A stretch of 64,000 bases of DNA from positions 14,305,863 through 14,369,862 of the forward strand of contig OZ022256.1 of assembly GCA_963978905.1 (NCBI GenBank). The letters run 5' to 3'. The notes below the pieces were generated by a model. The model had not been told where the DNA came from, ran no database searches, and saw nothing but the letters and a program-made list of their open reading frames with translations. This document shows, in pieces, positions 1 through 13,681 of the stretch; position 1 is the stretch's first letter, and each line of letters begins with the position of its first letter. The translations under genes and the position numbers were made by a program. This stretch comes from Trichostrongylus colubriformis (lineage: Eukaryota > Nematoda > Chromadorea > Rhabditida > Trichostrongylidae).

Positions 1-3000
1 AATTCCTTTGATCATTTCAGTAATAAATTCAACTTTACTACGCTACGTAGCCAAAATCTTGAAATTAGTAGTAAATCAATCGTCTCGTGGAGTATGCTTA
101 CGTCATGGGTGTCCTGACCCCACACTAATCACCGGAACACTTGCAACACACCCCGACAAATCTGGCAATGATTCAGTGGCACCGAAGGGACGGAGGGCCC
201 GGTTGGATGGGACGATGGAGCGACCACCGATTCAGGATTTGATCTGATTTACTTGTCACATTACCCCAACAGGGAGATAGTATCACTCATCAATAAATCG
301 CTAAAAGAAGGAGACAGATTGATCAAAATCGACATTTACACGAAAAAACGTTTTTGGCGTGACAGTCATACTCGAGCCGGCAATCAGCCACACACGCCGA
401 CGAAGAGAGTATGGCGGTTGAGGTGGGGTTTTCTGTGCGGAAATTTAAATTCAAAAACCGGGTCTTCCCATGCATAACATGGGCATGTAAGTTGGTAATC
501 ATATTCAGCATTGGGTGGTGTCAAAGTCGCACCACTCGATCGAAACATGAAATATACATGAATCACGAGGAATACCCCGAGAAAAACTGTGAAGAATCAG
601 TCAGAAACTGTTTCAAACACAATGGGAATTCGATGAAGACAATTGAAAGAAACAAAATCAAAAAATAGAGGAGCTCAGTGGGATAACTGCGTTAGGGATC
701 AATATGCAGGAAGAGATATTGTGCAAGGTGGGAGCACCACGTGGGGTTCCCACACCGAAAAATTACTTTGGGAATATTGGCCTACAAACTCGTGAAAAAC
801 GTTCCGTGGAAATTGTACGCGCGTTAAGGTGAGGGCTGTTCCATGTGGTCAGTGGGTGATCACATTTTTCACGATGCATCAAAACACTTAAAGGCAGCAT
901 TAGGGGAATATCGGACGAAAAGTAAAAGAAGTAGTGAATGTGAAAGTTGAGATGCCTAGTAACAGGTCAGTGAAGAAACAACGGATGGAATTGGCCAAAA
1001 ACCCGAGAAATAGAACCCCCTTCCCATCGTTGGTTCTAGGCGCGGACGACCTGTCCGTCAAGAAGCGGGCAGTCTGATCTAGTTTTCCATTGGCATGCTG
1101 CCAAGTAAACGTAAGGGAATGTTTCAAAATAGGATAGCATCTATTTTTTGGAGTGAGCTTCAAGCTACAACTGCGAAAGCGCGCCGCAAAACCTTCGATC
1201 CTGCCGCATCTCCTTGGCTGCTCCCACCCCAGTCAATCGGGATTTACGTCATCAGGAGGCGGGATCAAGAAATCAATGATCTGTTGCGCCGTTTCTACAG
1301 CTCGGAGGGGCGCTTTTTCACCGGGATTTCGCCACAAATAGCCTTCCTAGGCCCAGGACTACCATGTGAGTTACTTCTTGTAGGGATTTCTCCATTACCG
1401 CATTACCCCTAATGCTGTCTTTAAATATGAAACTATTGGAGCAAATCAGATCATAAGACACAAAAATTAAAGAAATTTCTACAAGCCGGTGAACGATACC
1501 CTTATTTTTGCAGTCATAAGAGATCCCAAAAATTGGGGCTCAAAAATAATTAGTTTTGAATACACAACATCCAATTTTGTGATATCATTTATTTTAAGCT
1601 GTTGGCACTACATTCAGCGCTTTTGGCGTTGTTCAATTGCATCACAGACATGCATCATTTTCTATTGGAAATAATAGCAAATGGAAAAGTAAAACTAGAA
1701 AAAGTGAGACTCTTTCCTCCCTCCCTATACCGATAGGCGTGACTTTGTCGATGGGCGGAACTTCGTAAAGGCTTATAGGGACTTACTTCGATACTTTGAG
1801 CTGCAGAATTGACGCAGGTTCACCTATAGCCGTGAAGAAGATGTGTTGTTATTGTAGAAACTTAGCAAAGGCCATTGTATATTTGAAGTTTAAGATTGAA
1901 ATCCTCTGAAATTATTATTCATCATGTCATCATCACTTATTGTTAGATGATTCTACAGTCCGCCTGGAGTTCTGTCCCTACAGGTTCTTCCCTTCATTTA
2001 ATGATAATAAACATCTATTTTTCGAGTCGCAATCCCGAGGCCGGCCGTGGCTTAACTTCTCAAAAGGTAATCTTCAGATTCCGGTTTTATCGTAATCGAT
2101 TCAATAAAATCGTTTTGCGACCCATTTCTGTATTCAGCACATCTGTTCATGCGTAGGTGATCAATTTTGACGAACAAACGACTGTAGAATTCCGCAGCTC
2201 CATTCATGATTGAAATGTTTAACCACAAGATAACAAAAGCAATAGATGCAATAATCTGGTGATCAATGAAAATAAAACAGATGCCAAGGTGTAGTAGTGG
2301 AGAAAAATAAGGAGAAAATACCGAAAACTAGTAAGTTCGGCTCTTGCATCCATCCCATTTTAGGGGCAGACTAGTTTCAGCGTGACCGGTTACTGACTTA
2401 TCGATCGAAGTCAAGCGGATCTGTGATGTGTGACAGCTGAGTGCAACACATGAGGGGTGGGGGCTTGAGAAACACCGATAACCAGGTGGTGAATAGCTGA
2501 GCAGGTATGTAATCTTTGCAGAATGCACCACATACAGTCCACCTCGACACTTAAATTGCCATCAACAACAGGATCGATGTGCCAATTCCTCTAGAAGTGT
2601 GGCTGGATGAAAAGGCTGTGGCATAATGAAGGAAAGATGGAGAATACGAAAGATACGAACAGGATGAGGAGAATCGTGAGAAGGCAACCAGTGATGTGGA
2701 TAATGCGACTAGACCATTGAATAACGCCGCCAAAGGAGAAGCAAAAAGTAGGATAACAGTTTTTGAACGATTGATTAGATGCGCTGGCTTCACAGAGGAA
2801 GAATCGAAAACACTTTTCCATTGTCAATCAAGGCTGACCCTAAGCAGGACGCCATGGAAAGGTATGCGAGATGAATTCGAGATAAATATAATTTAAAGGC
2901 TCCGGAAGGGGAGCAAGGATAAGAGCGTATTCGGAAACACTATTTCCTGTAAACGACCACTCGAGCTCAAAAAAGATAACATGTAGCGAAAATCGCGTTG

Positions 3001-3039
3001 AAAAAATACGCCTTCACGGCGCCATTGGGATCCTAGCGT
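1..3039. other. No gene recognised
   Basis: ORFs up to 105 codons on both strands overlap each other and lack splice-site support or recognisable motifs. No repeat related to others in the window was seen except weak similarity of 2.6-2.85 kb to the minus strand near 3.05 kb. Confidence 0.6.
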
Positions 3040-3260
3040 GCTTCACTTTGAGCAGCATGCTTCAGTGGCCGAGTTACCTGCTGGAGGTGGGCCGACGCCA
3101 CTGTGATTTGATGTCGCGTAGAGATTTCATTTTTGATGGTACTAAACAAGTGAAAAACAAACAACAACAAATATGTGAAACAATGAAAGGGAGAATCAGC
3201 GAAACAGTAAGAATAAGTGCTGATGATAAATAATAATCCAATGAATTCATACCCGCCGAA
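3040..3260 (+). repeat. Dispersed repeat pair, copy A
   Basis: Shares GTGAAACAATGAAAG, AGAATCAGCGAAACAGTAAG and CCAATGAATTCA with 26400-26620. Diverged. Confidence 0.55.
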
Positions 3261-6200
3261 TTGGCAGGTGTCGCGTAGGGACGGCAATTGTCTTTTATAG
3301 GTCAAAATTGCCCCCTCCTGATCTTCAAGAAATGGATGGTAGCCGTTCCGCACAGTGAAATCGCCTTCAAGGGTTTTACTATCGGGACCCATTTTGATGG
3401 ATTACTGGCTTTCTGTTTGCGACTGAACTCGCCAGATTTCAACATTTTTCATTTCACCCACCTAGGTCGCCTCCAGGAGCGAGAAACGCTCGGTATTAAT
3501 CAACTGCTTTTGGATTAAGCCACGCACTCAGTTCTATCCATGATCGTAAAAGCATTTGGAGCGTTTTCGACTATGCAACACCCACAGAAGCCTACCAATG
3601 GTCGATATTTGCGGAGATTAACCAACCCACGCAGCTTCATGTTGTCATATTCCATACCGGTCTGGCACCAATTCAGTTATCCTAGAAAGCTACTGTAGAC
3701 CATGGTACTGTTAGCGGGGGTCTCATCCTCCGTAGCGGCACTACCTACCATTTCTACTCAAGGTTGCTGTTTCCACGTGGGCGCCCGGTATACCCGTGTG
3801 TCGTGGTTGCGGCAAGTTCCTATGAGCCTTCCTTCATGTGACGAAGGGCTTTTAATTGAGGGCCCCGGTGGTGTAATCACTGGGGGTTGGGGGTTGTCTG
3901 CTAAAGCAAAAAAAAAACAACGGCAATCTCCTAGTTTGTTGGAGGATTCATTTTTCGAATGGCACAGCAATCGTCAACCGGCGCGCTGCTTCCTGCTCTG
4001 AGAAACCTTATACCTGAAGCTTTATTTGCTAGGTTGAATTTCTTCTTTCTTTCTTTTTTTCTTTTGTTCTTATTCTCTTTGTGGAGCACCCTTCTTTCAA
4101 ATACTTCCTCCTTGGTCAAGGCATGCCATTTGATATGTGAATAAATAAATAAATAAATTTTCACAGCCACAGCCATTCCTAGCGGCCCTCCTTACTTCTT
4201 TTTTTCGTCTTGTCCTTCCCCCACTTCTGGGCCTACTTCGATACAAGCTCTGTTATCGACTTTCTCAATCGCTGACCCTTGATATTTGCTTTAGATCTCT
4301 TTGAAAGCGAATGGATGAAAGGATGCAAAAAGTGATAGGCTTAGGAGTGCGTGTAAATACAGGAACACCAAAGGATTTGCACGCTGAAGTCTCGGGGAAG
4401 AACTCGAGAAAAGGACAGGGAAACGCCGTGAAGCCTAAAGGATCATACTCAGCAAATACGACAGGGCTATAAGTTTGACGTCTTTGCGCCCGCACGATTC
4501 CAACACTACGCAACCCAAGCTCTACTCTGATTTACCGAGTTTGCAGGCCCATTTTTTTCGCCACCGCCAAGCCAAAAAATCACATTTGAAGAGCCCCATG
4601 TATTTCTCAGTGACCGTAGTAACGAACCATGACAACGGCTACACAACCAGTTCCGTCCAACTCATTCTCTACTTTCACTGGATCTTTCTTCCTATTTGTC
4701 CTAACACTTTCGGAAAACTTTCCGAAGCTGTCGTAACTGCCCATTAGAAATGATCATAGTCATGAAAACTGGATGGTGAATTAGAGCCATATAGAGGGCC
4801 CCAAGGAATCTGGTGAAAAGCTCATTCAAACAGCCACAAGTTCTACATGAACCGGTGCAAATTTTGCAAAATCACTGAACTTGCTCCTAATAAAGGAACT
4901 CCCCTATTGTCTAGGGTAAATCAAAGCGAATAGGAAACAAGAAGTGGAGAGAAATAAAAGAGCACAAATCAAAAGAGTAAATGCTTTAGGAGCTCTTTTA
5001 ATCAAAAAAGAAATAGTATTGCCAGTAGTTATAGTAGCAGTGATACTTCTAGGGGTGGCCAAACAGGTAACATTGACACAAGTGCAAAAGCTAATAAAAA
5101 ACGCTAAATCGTCCAAAATAAAAAATAATTCGGAAAAAAACGCAACAAAAAAATGGCGAAAGTAAAGATAATAGATTCCATTTAGCAGGTGTAATAGGGT
5201 CAGAATTCAGAAGCAGGAGCTCCGAAATGAGGTCTTTGTCGTGAAACGTGAAGCTGCGATTTTGTTCATCACTATTACAACCCCTCCTCTGAATCTCCCT
5301 CCAAAATACAACCCCTTTCTTTCCAAACCCATTAAGCTGCCAAAAGGAACAGATAGGAGCGATGGGGATTTGATAAAAAATGATACCATAACCAAATTAT
5401 CGGAAGTATATACAAAACAAAAAATGCGAGGTGGACACCCCTTCTTCGCCAGACCGAATGCTACTTCCGGTTGATCTCCTAAGCACGTGCTTGACTCTGT
5501 GGGAGCAGTGAGTCATATCAAAGCCACACCCACGCTCTTCACCTACGCACGAACCTGGTTTCACAGCCAAGGAACTGTTTTCACCATAGCATTGAGTCCG
5601 GGTTCATCAGACGAGTGTCCACTGACCACCGATCGCAGGGGCCGATCGTTAGAATCACAATTAAATCACAAATCGATCGAAAAATCATAGAATGTGCGAA
5701 TATTGGCCAGGCGGGACGATTTCTCATAAAAATCCGCACACCACTTGGCCAGATGTTCGTTGAAACATTGCCATTCATATACAAAATATTAAAAAAAAAA
5801 CAGATGGAAATCAGCAATAAGGCAAACCAGACAAGCAGTAATAAAAATAGTGAATAAAAAATAAATAACGTCAACAAATCAGCAGAGCTGAAGAACCACG
5901 GAGCTGAAATGAGCCGCGAAGCATTCATGGAGTTCTCATACATAAATGTGCCCTAAAAGCACTTTAAATCGTAACTGCTGAGAATATTCAAATTATGTAC
6001 GCCAATAAAAAGCTTCCGATTCACTAAAATCACATAAAAATTTGGAAAAAATGCCAGTAGGGTGATAGTTGACGTATGGCGTTGGGTGAATGATGGGCCC
6101 TATAGCCAGGTGTGGCAAGGTGGTTTGTGGGTGCCGTATCGATCGGCGACCCTGTAGACGAAGCGTTTTTCTGGCCACACACATACACACAGCATCGCAC

Positions 6201-6815
6201 TGCTCGCACTGGACAAATACATACGCGGATTAACGGTCCTTAGACGGTCCACTGTTCTCATATTCTTCGTCTGCCTACAATTTCCTATGTGAGCAACCAT
6301 TCTCATCGAGGTACTTCGCACAGCTTCCAAAATGGCCAATATTTTTCACACTTCACGTGCAACAATGCTTGAAGTGATTCCGAAAATTAATTTTTAATAT
6401 GCTCAAAAAGAGGAATGAAAAGTTCAGCGTTTGTAAAAAAATATTTGGCGGGTGGAATAACAAGTGGCGCCTCAGATCAATTACAGTGAGAATGCTTCAG
6501 GTCAACCAGCGTGAGAAGGTGGAAGACCCAAGTTTTCACCGACGTCGAAGCTCCTTCCTTCCCCAGGCTTAGGCTGAAATTCATGTCCCTCCCTATATGA
6601 AAAGCATCTGTCTAATCTGCTGTAGTCGAAGCCTAGGGAGGGTAAAGAGCTTTGAAGTCGCCACAGCGGTTGACCCGGCGTCTCTACTGCACACATGGTC
6701 CACGGATCAAATACGGATGGTTTCCCGTCCAAATTAGCCAACCCTGGTCCTTTCGAGGTACCTAGGTGACCGTCTGGTAGGACAAAAATGATTGACCTGT
6801 GCAACGGATCGCCAC
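3261..6815. other. No gene recognised
   Basis: Pyrimidine-rich stretch at 4030-4100 and an AATA repeat. ORFs of 60-120 codons here are mutual shadows. Nothing recognisable. Confidence 0.6.
4139..4158 (+). repeat. AATA simple repeat
   Basis: Five AATA-type units after ATGTGA. A similar looser tract (AATAAATAAAC, AAATAAATAAATAAG) lies at 59815-59880. Confidence 0.7.
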
Positions 6816-7248
6816 TTAAAGGAATCGTCCACGGAAAATGAGTTTTTGTGTTACCCATGTATTTATGTTGTATTTGCCTAATGTTGGCCTCATACAAAAT
6901 TTCACGCGAGAAAATGTGAATCTGGCTGAGATACAGCACCACAAAGTGCGGTCCCAGTGGGCGGGGCCTCCGTGTAAAAGCCTCGTACCGCGTCCGCCGT
7001 GGTCGGAGACGCATTGTAGGAACAGAAGGTTACGTAAACAGTCCTACTCTCTGTTCCCAACGGCGGCGGAAGACGGGACGAGGCTTTTACACGGAGGCCC
7101 CGCCCACTGGGACCGCACTTTGTGGTGCTGTATCTCAGCCAGATTTACATTTTTTCGCGTGAAATTTTGCATGAGGCCAACATTAGGCAAATACAACATA
7201 AACATATGGGTAACACAAAAACTCATTTTCCGTGGACGATTCCTTTAA
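6816..7248. mobile_element. Foldback MITE family 1, copy A
   Basis: A near-perfect 430-bp palindrome. Ends are AGGAATCGTCCACGG and its complement, bounded by TTAA on both sides. Each arm is about 200 bp, including GTGGGCGGGGCC and AATGTTGGCCTCAT. The centre (about 6990-7060) is less symmetric. It lies outside ark-1. No coding capacity; the ORFs on both strands are mirror images. Confidence 0.92.
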
Positions 7249-7440
7249 ACTGTGCTATATCTGTGCGATGAGCACGATCCTGAGTAAAAGTGAAATGCGG
7301 TTGAACTTCGATTTCTGAAGTCCAGGTAACATTGCAGTCGCACAAATTCTAAGATAAGCGTTAAAAAGGAGATCTTACAGTAGGCATCACTTTGTGCTAT
7401 TCCATGGAATTCATGCCACTTATGACCGATTATAACGTGG

Positions 7441-7600
7441 TGGTAGTGTAGTTTACAGGCGGGGAACACTCCCACGATCATGGTACAGGGATCAGATCCC
7501 GCCCGCATCAACGCCCGCCCAGGTCGACCAAGCCCTCAACATCGGCTGGCCCCCGCAAGTTTTTATATGAGCCACATCGCATTTAGTGCCACCACGATTC
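7441..7600 (-). repeat. Dispersed family 4, fragment
   Basis: Shares GGAACACTCCCACGATCATG, GATCAGATCCCGCCCGCATC and the GCCCGCCCAGGTCGACCAAG block with the left arm at 20.3-20.5 kb, same orientation. Confidence 0.7.
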
Positions 7601-10600
7601 CGAATGGATCTAGAATGCGCGGGCATCAAACAGAAGGGATCGATTGACGACAAAGAATTTATCGCAGCTTTACTTCTATGATCGATTATCAAAGAAGTTT
7701 TGACTTTAAGAATGAGAGTAAACGAGCTAAAGCTGACTTCCCAAGAACGTTGGTCTCCGAAATTGACACTCACGAGCTACTATTAACAGCCTTCTGAAGA
7801 CGATAGATGCTACCAGAAACTGAATCCTAAATGCTTTCATGCCGGCTGAAGCGACTATGATGTCGTTAAGAGCAGTTCGTCAAGCAGGTAAGCTGCCACC
7901 CTTTTCCCACCACTCAGCTTTTTCAAAAGCTGTATGCGTGCCAAGCGGTAGGACAGATCACCGGGCTGCCATACCTATAGAAGAGAATGGACGAGGACTG
8001 TCACACCACTGATGTTTAACTCCCAATTTATCAGCAGTAATTCGCTCAGCGCTTCCACTGCCTTTAATTCCACACTTGGATGGAACCTTCACCTCCTTTT
8101 GCTTTCAATAAATTTCTGACCACTACCATAGGCTCCATCACCTTCTTCTCCACCAGTCAAGACGATTAATTTGTCACGGAAAGTCGTAGCTGAGAACCAG
8201 GATTATCTGCAGGCATTTATTGATCAATAAGCAAATGGTGCGTAATTGGTACCATCTGTAAGAATATCAGACGATTCCAATCTGGATGTGAAAGGTTAAT
8301 GAAGCTAGCGAATAACGAATATTCGACTATGATAACGGATTCCGAGTTCTGAATGAGGCGAACGGGATGGGTGTGTAGACTTGTGTCGAATTTTCGCTTT
8401 GCGACGTCGCACTCGCGGCTCCATCAGCACAACCTTCCGCGGTCGGTTGGAACTGCGCTCAAGACACAAGGGTTTGGTACCATGGAGGCCTTTAGAAAAA
8501 GCTGTTTATCCCATCATTATCCGAAAATAACAACTTTTATGCTCTAAAAAGACAAAATAATAACAGAAAAGTAAAAGAAGCGATAGCATTACATGATATT
8601 AATCCTAGTCAAGCAATAATCAATTCAGGTGTAAAACGCTGAAGGGAGTGTTGCAATGTACGCAATCACGCAATCACACACGAAAAAATCCGTGGCGCCG
8701 CTCGCCGCACGTGGCCGCGCGAGTATTCGACATAAATTCGCACATCCGAACGGGATAGAAAGCGTAATTACAGAAGCAGTGGGTGAAGACAGATCTACAG
8801 GTTGGCCACATGAACTACGCTGGTACCTTTCTCTTCGCATTCACAAATATCCGTCTCTCTTATAAGGCCTACATAGGTCGATGGTGCTGATCCATTTTGC
8901 GAATACGTCACGAAACCTAATCCGGAGAAGATTCACTCCCTCAAGGTACCAACCAACCCACCTCACAGAGAAGTTGAGCTGGGATGGGATATCGAAAAAA
9001 ATGAAGGGGTGAGTGGAAATCAAAAAAGGACATGTGAATGAAGAGAACTAGAAGCTACTTGAGTAAAGTACCTAATTGGTGCTTAACTCAGCGGTTAATT
9101 AATCCTCTTGTATCCATAAAATGGTAAAGAATGAAGTGGGATTCGACTGCCTATTCAACTAGCGTAATCTTAGGCATGCTAATCCCTCCTTCGTAATCGG
9201 CTATACAATCCCGAAGCGAACCCATCCAAACGATTTGACGGAATCTTGTTTGAAAAGGGAAATGGACGGCATTCCAGCTATACCACCGATTTCTTTTCAT
9301 ATCTCATTCACGGAATCTGTGCACTCCCTTCTTCTACGACTAAAATCGCTGCTTCATAAGAACACTAAAAACTGAAATCTTGCGTTAGCTCTCTTGAGTA
9401 AACTGAAGGAAACTACACAAAATGCGTCTGAATTCCCTATCAAGTTTATTGTCGTAGTTAACAACGTATATTATTTGTGTGCTGAATATAAAACAGCTTG
9501 TGAAATATATGGAATGTCATGTGGCCCATGCGCTCTTCTCTAGTCGGACTCTATCCACGCCCGTTTTTGTGCTGTCAGCACATTTTGGAAGAGTGATGCG
9601 AAATTCTCACGTTCTACTTAGAAGGAAATTTTAGACAGTAAAAAACCACAAATTCAGTATTACATACGACCGTAAGGAAGACTAATTAGGATCAGCAATC
9701 GATAATCTTGAAAAATCATTCAACAACAACAGCAGTGCACGGAGGCGTTGTGAGAATACGATTCAGAGTAGCCAAATCGGGCCCCATGTCAGAATTGCGC
9801 AAGTTAAAATACGGCGACAGCGTGTGCGTTCAAAGTATTCCGTAGCTGGTAGTCAAATTTAGAGTTGTAGTCGAGTGCGCGGCATATTCCTTAGGTCTAC
9901 GTGACTGCTTTCTACCTAGCTACCAATTTTTGCCCAAACTATGACTGTGGCATCCTAGACCAATGTTTATATTCTAGAGATTGCGAGAAAATCAAAAATC
10001 AATATTTAGACTGAATTATGGAGCCAGAAAGATGGAACGCTTGACTGACCTTACGGACATTCGATGTTGTGGGCCGATTATTAGCAGCCAGACCCGTGGC
10101 ATTTTTTCTTGAAAGAGAAATGGACGTTATATGGATAAGGGGTGCATTCTAGCCAATGCATCCACATCCCATGGTTCTCGAAGCACGCCGGTAAACACAG
10201 CCGTGGGAACAATCCATCGAAGTAAATGTGAGCTAGGAAATATGGCTGGCCATGACTCAACCTAGAAATGGGGGACTGGGGTGAGTAAACCATTTTTGTC
10301 CTTCTCCCCCTTTATCCACAAAAAAATAGAAAAAATAAAGCAAATTTGAAGATGAAGTGGATGCAATGGTTACGGCAATAAGGAGCAAAGCATCAGTTTT
10401 GAACAGAACTGATGAGCTGAATGAACTTATTTTAGGGTGATAATGTTAGACACAGCGCTGTGAGAAACATCAAAAAATCGCGACGTTCAAAAATCGAACG
10501 ATCAAAAATCTCAAGAACATCAGTCGATGAGAGGAAGAACCTCTAGTGAATCTATAAGGATAGATAATTGACCTGCGAGCGGAGTCAGGCATGGATCGAA

Positions 10601-11929
10601 AAATTTTCAAGGGGGTCGTATTTGGGGAGGAATTTTGGGAGGAAGTTTGTCCTCAGCGACCTACCTGTTCACAGTGATTCCAAAAGTGTCAGGTGGGATG
10701 TTTTCTGGAAAAGGCGTCCTGCGATAATTGTACTCTGTACTAGGTGTATAGGTAAGAGAAGGAGGTCTTTAAAACAGAGCAGACTTGGGAAAGTCGTATT
10801 TCTCAAAAATTTTCCTCAATTTTGACCGTCCAGAAACAGATTTTAACGAATGTTAGAGGACGGACAGCAGGATGGTTGCAAGTGAAAGTTATGTAAATTA
10901 GAATCTTCCAGATGTACTTCCACAGCTGCGACATGAAAAACGAAAAAAGCTGTGAGAAGACACGATTCAAGCAGTTCTGATATGACAGGCCGTCGAAAAC
11001 GAGACGAAACGGTGTCAGATGACGACCTCCGAGCCGGAATGGCCTTTTGGTGGAGGTCGATCGGAGGGATGATGAAGACGTATTCCTAAAAACTTAGTGA
11101 ACTCATGCGAGGCATCATTGGTGGATCCAAATACGAAAAACGAGGAAAACATGCGCCGCTCCGCCCCTCAATTCAGGGAATAATCGAGGAAACGCCCTAA
11201 ATAGTTATGTAGCTGCACAATGATCGCATCGATACTGCCGTATGATGATCACAACCACACACCACGTGCAACGACGACGAAAACGGAATCACAGCCGATT
11301 GGAATTCTCATTGACGATCGCGATCAATATCCGATCGATTTATTGATCGGTATAATGGTATCTGTAAAGGTGACCACGATGGTGCGTGAATACACAAATG
11401 ACGACGAAATAAGGAGTGCGACTGATAGGCAACGGATCGTTGTGATGTCAAAGGAGAAATGTCTGTGTCTTGACGATCACCGTACTATTCCCGTGGCCCC
11501 GGCTGTTTGGTATTTGTACGCAGCGGCGAATTGTCCGCTCTTGACGTAGCGGGCAATGCGATGGTCGAACGTGCCCAGTCAAGCGGTCGTCAACATTGAT
11601 TGAATGACGACTCAAAGCGGGAATTTTGAGGGGTTTTGAAAAAAAATTCCGGGCGAGTTTCATGTGCACAGCAGAAACCACGCTACAGATTATATGGAAG
11701 AAATAGGCCAGTTTCGCTTAACGCTTGAACGTTGTAGAATGCTCACTGTGCGTGATGCCATCAGATCATTCAGCCCTTAAGGACACCGGAAGGAGGGCAA
11801 TTTTGGTTTACGGTGTGGGAGAACGGTGGCTTGTAATTGCCGCAATGCACACACGACACCTTGCCAGGACGTCGAAAATGAATTAACTAGGTTTTAGTTG
11901 TAATCACACTTTTTCCCTACGCTTACGCT
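7601..11929. other. No gene recognised
   Basis: About 8360-8460 has a short fragment of family 4 (CGAATTTTCGCTTTGCGACG, then TCGCACTCGCGG). The remainder shows no domain or intron-exon pattern. Confidence 0.55.
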
Positions 11930-12190
11930 TATTCTTCACTTAATTGTTTTACTTGTTTGTTGCTGTGTGTTACTTCGTTCATTTCACATCATCACGAATG
12001 AATGAAATACACTCTACGAGACAACAAATGACACCCCTACAGCGGACAACTCGGAAAGTCAGTGTGATGATGCGAATGTGATGCGAATACACGCCACACC
12101 GCCACACTTTCAAAGCCGGGGTTTCCCACCGATTATTGCTCTAACTTTGAATGTTCGTTACAAGATGATCATTTCTTTGCATCTTCAGCT
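11930..12190 (+). repeat. Dispersed family 7, copy A
   Basis: Shares CATCATCACGAATGAATGAA, GAGACAACAAATGACACC, GACAACTCGGAAAG and CACACTTTCAAAGCCGGG with 13300-13660 in the same order and orientation. Confidence 0.8.
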
Positions 12191-13089
12191 TTCTTCGGAC
12201 CCCTTGCGGTCTTTTAATCTCTATGCTGTCACGTAGTTGATGCCAGATCCGGAGGAAAAAAAAGACTGGCATTCCATCGCGTAGGAGTGGTCAACGTTCG
12301 TATGGTTCAAAACGCACTCAAAACCTTTATGGTTTCGATGAACGTCAACTTGGTGGCGCATCCCGAAGATGCACCGATAATCGTCAATTGCTTTATTCTT
12401 TCACATCTTTTAGATACTCGAAAAATAGGAAAATGTTGCCCTGTTTCGATTTTGCTGGACTGCGCCATGCACCCTACTTTTCCTCAAAATTACAGAGATC
12501 CCCCCCAAATTTTGAACTTTGTCAAATTATCTTTGAATTCATTTCAAGTTTTGCTGTCGGAAAAGGTCCCGCCTACGTTCGATCCAGAGGTAGATGAAGC
12601 ACCAATACCACCCCATTTTGAGGAGTGAGTTCTCGTAAACGATGCTATTTAATCGTCTCCACGAACCCATATTAAGGACGACGCTCTTTTAGTTTCAACT
12701 GTGAAAGGAGACCTTGAAGAGCTAGCTGACTTTCGCGAGATAAGTTCTCTCCAGTTTACGACTTTATGGTTTCTATCGCGATCCCGTTTGACAGCAGTCG
12801 TCCACCACACGCACCGTTGCTGGGGTGATTTACGGCTATACTATCTGAATAGGTGATTCGCTCTAAATTGCACCTGACGAGGTCCAGCAGCTCATTTGAG
12901 TTTGTGCGCTGATTGAAAACACATGCGAGATAATTACATGGGGCCAGTGTTAGCACGAGGTATGAGTGAAATCGCACTAAAAATGATTGCATTGAGGGAT
13001 AGGATGGACGCACTATTTCACTGCAGCGGGTGAAGTCCTTGACCTAGAAGCGACAGGAGCTTACCCCTAGAAAATGATTTAATAGCAAT

Positions 13090-13175
13090 GAAGGTGGGTA
13101 TTGGTAGTGTGTTGGATAAGCATGTTGCCAGCAGAACATACAGTGCGCGTTCGAGTCCGCACGAGGTGAATGCTT
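13090..13175 (+). other. tRNA-like sequence, doubtful
   Basis: GCGTTCGAGTCCGCACG matches a B-box, and ATGTT/AACAT could form an anticodon stem (13121-13138), but the loop is 8 nt and the T-stem is mispaired. No acceptor stem was found. Confidence 0.15.
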
Positions 13176-13299
13176 TGACCATAGCTGAACATACTTGCAG
13201 CTCCACTCAAACCTTTTTTTGTTATCTGGCATCATGAGCCCTCTCCCCCAACTCGTTCATATTTATATAATATTTTGAAGACAACGGGACTGGGCAACT

Positions 13300-13660
13300 T
13301 TGGCCTACCGTAACTCATTTATTTACATCATCATGAATGAATAAAATACCCCTACTAGACAACAAATGTCATCTCTTTTAGCGAGCGACTCGGAAAAGTG
13401 ATTTTGAAGTTCAAAATAATGCGCGGGAAATGCGGTACATACAGTCCATTTCCCGACGGCTGGCAGGGCAAGGCTTACGGACTAGGATGAACGTCTCTCT
13501 CACCCCCCTCACACACTCCCACCTAAGTCTGAGGCCACGCCCTGCCAGCCTTCTGGAACTGGACTGCACCACAACTTCACACTTTCAAATCCGGGTCTTT
13601 GCCGATTAGCGCGTATAACCTCAAATGTTCGTTTCTAGATGATATTTCTTCCCATCTTCC
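13300..13660 (+). repeat. Dispersed family 7, copy B, with a nested MITE
   Basis: Second direct copy. It contains the extra 127-bp inverted-repeat element at 13441-13567, which copy A lacks. Confidence 0.8.
13441..13567. mobile_element. 127-bp MITE inside repeat family 7
   Basis: Inverted ends of about 33 bp: CAGTCCATTTCCCGACGGC plus TGGCAGGGC on the left, mirrored by GCCCTGCCAGCC and TTCTGGAACTGGACTG on the right. Absent from the related copy at 11930-12190, which shows it is an insertion. Confidence 0.82.
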
Positions 13661-13681
13661 TAACTCTCCTCACCTCTCCTT

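Noticed and set aside
1095..1412. 105-codon ORF (DPAASPWLLPPQSIGIYVIR)
   Set aside because: Two frames are open together, no splice signals, no recognised family.
3702..4001. 99-codon ORF with MSLPSCDEGLLIEGPGG
   Set aside because: No homology recognised, poly-A interrupts it, and the opposite strand is equally open.
6838..7248. ORFs of 136 and 170 codons around 6.5-7.25 kb
   Set aside because: They read through the arms of a palindromic MITE; the same peptides appear mirrored on both strands and in other copies.
12287..12628. 113-codon plus ORF ending VPPTFDPEVDEAPIPPHFEE
   Set aside because: No recognised domain and no splice context, and a second frame over the same bases looks equally protein-like. 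Might be a relic, but I cannot support it.
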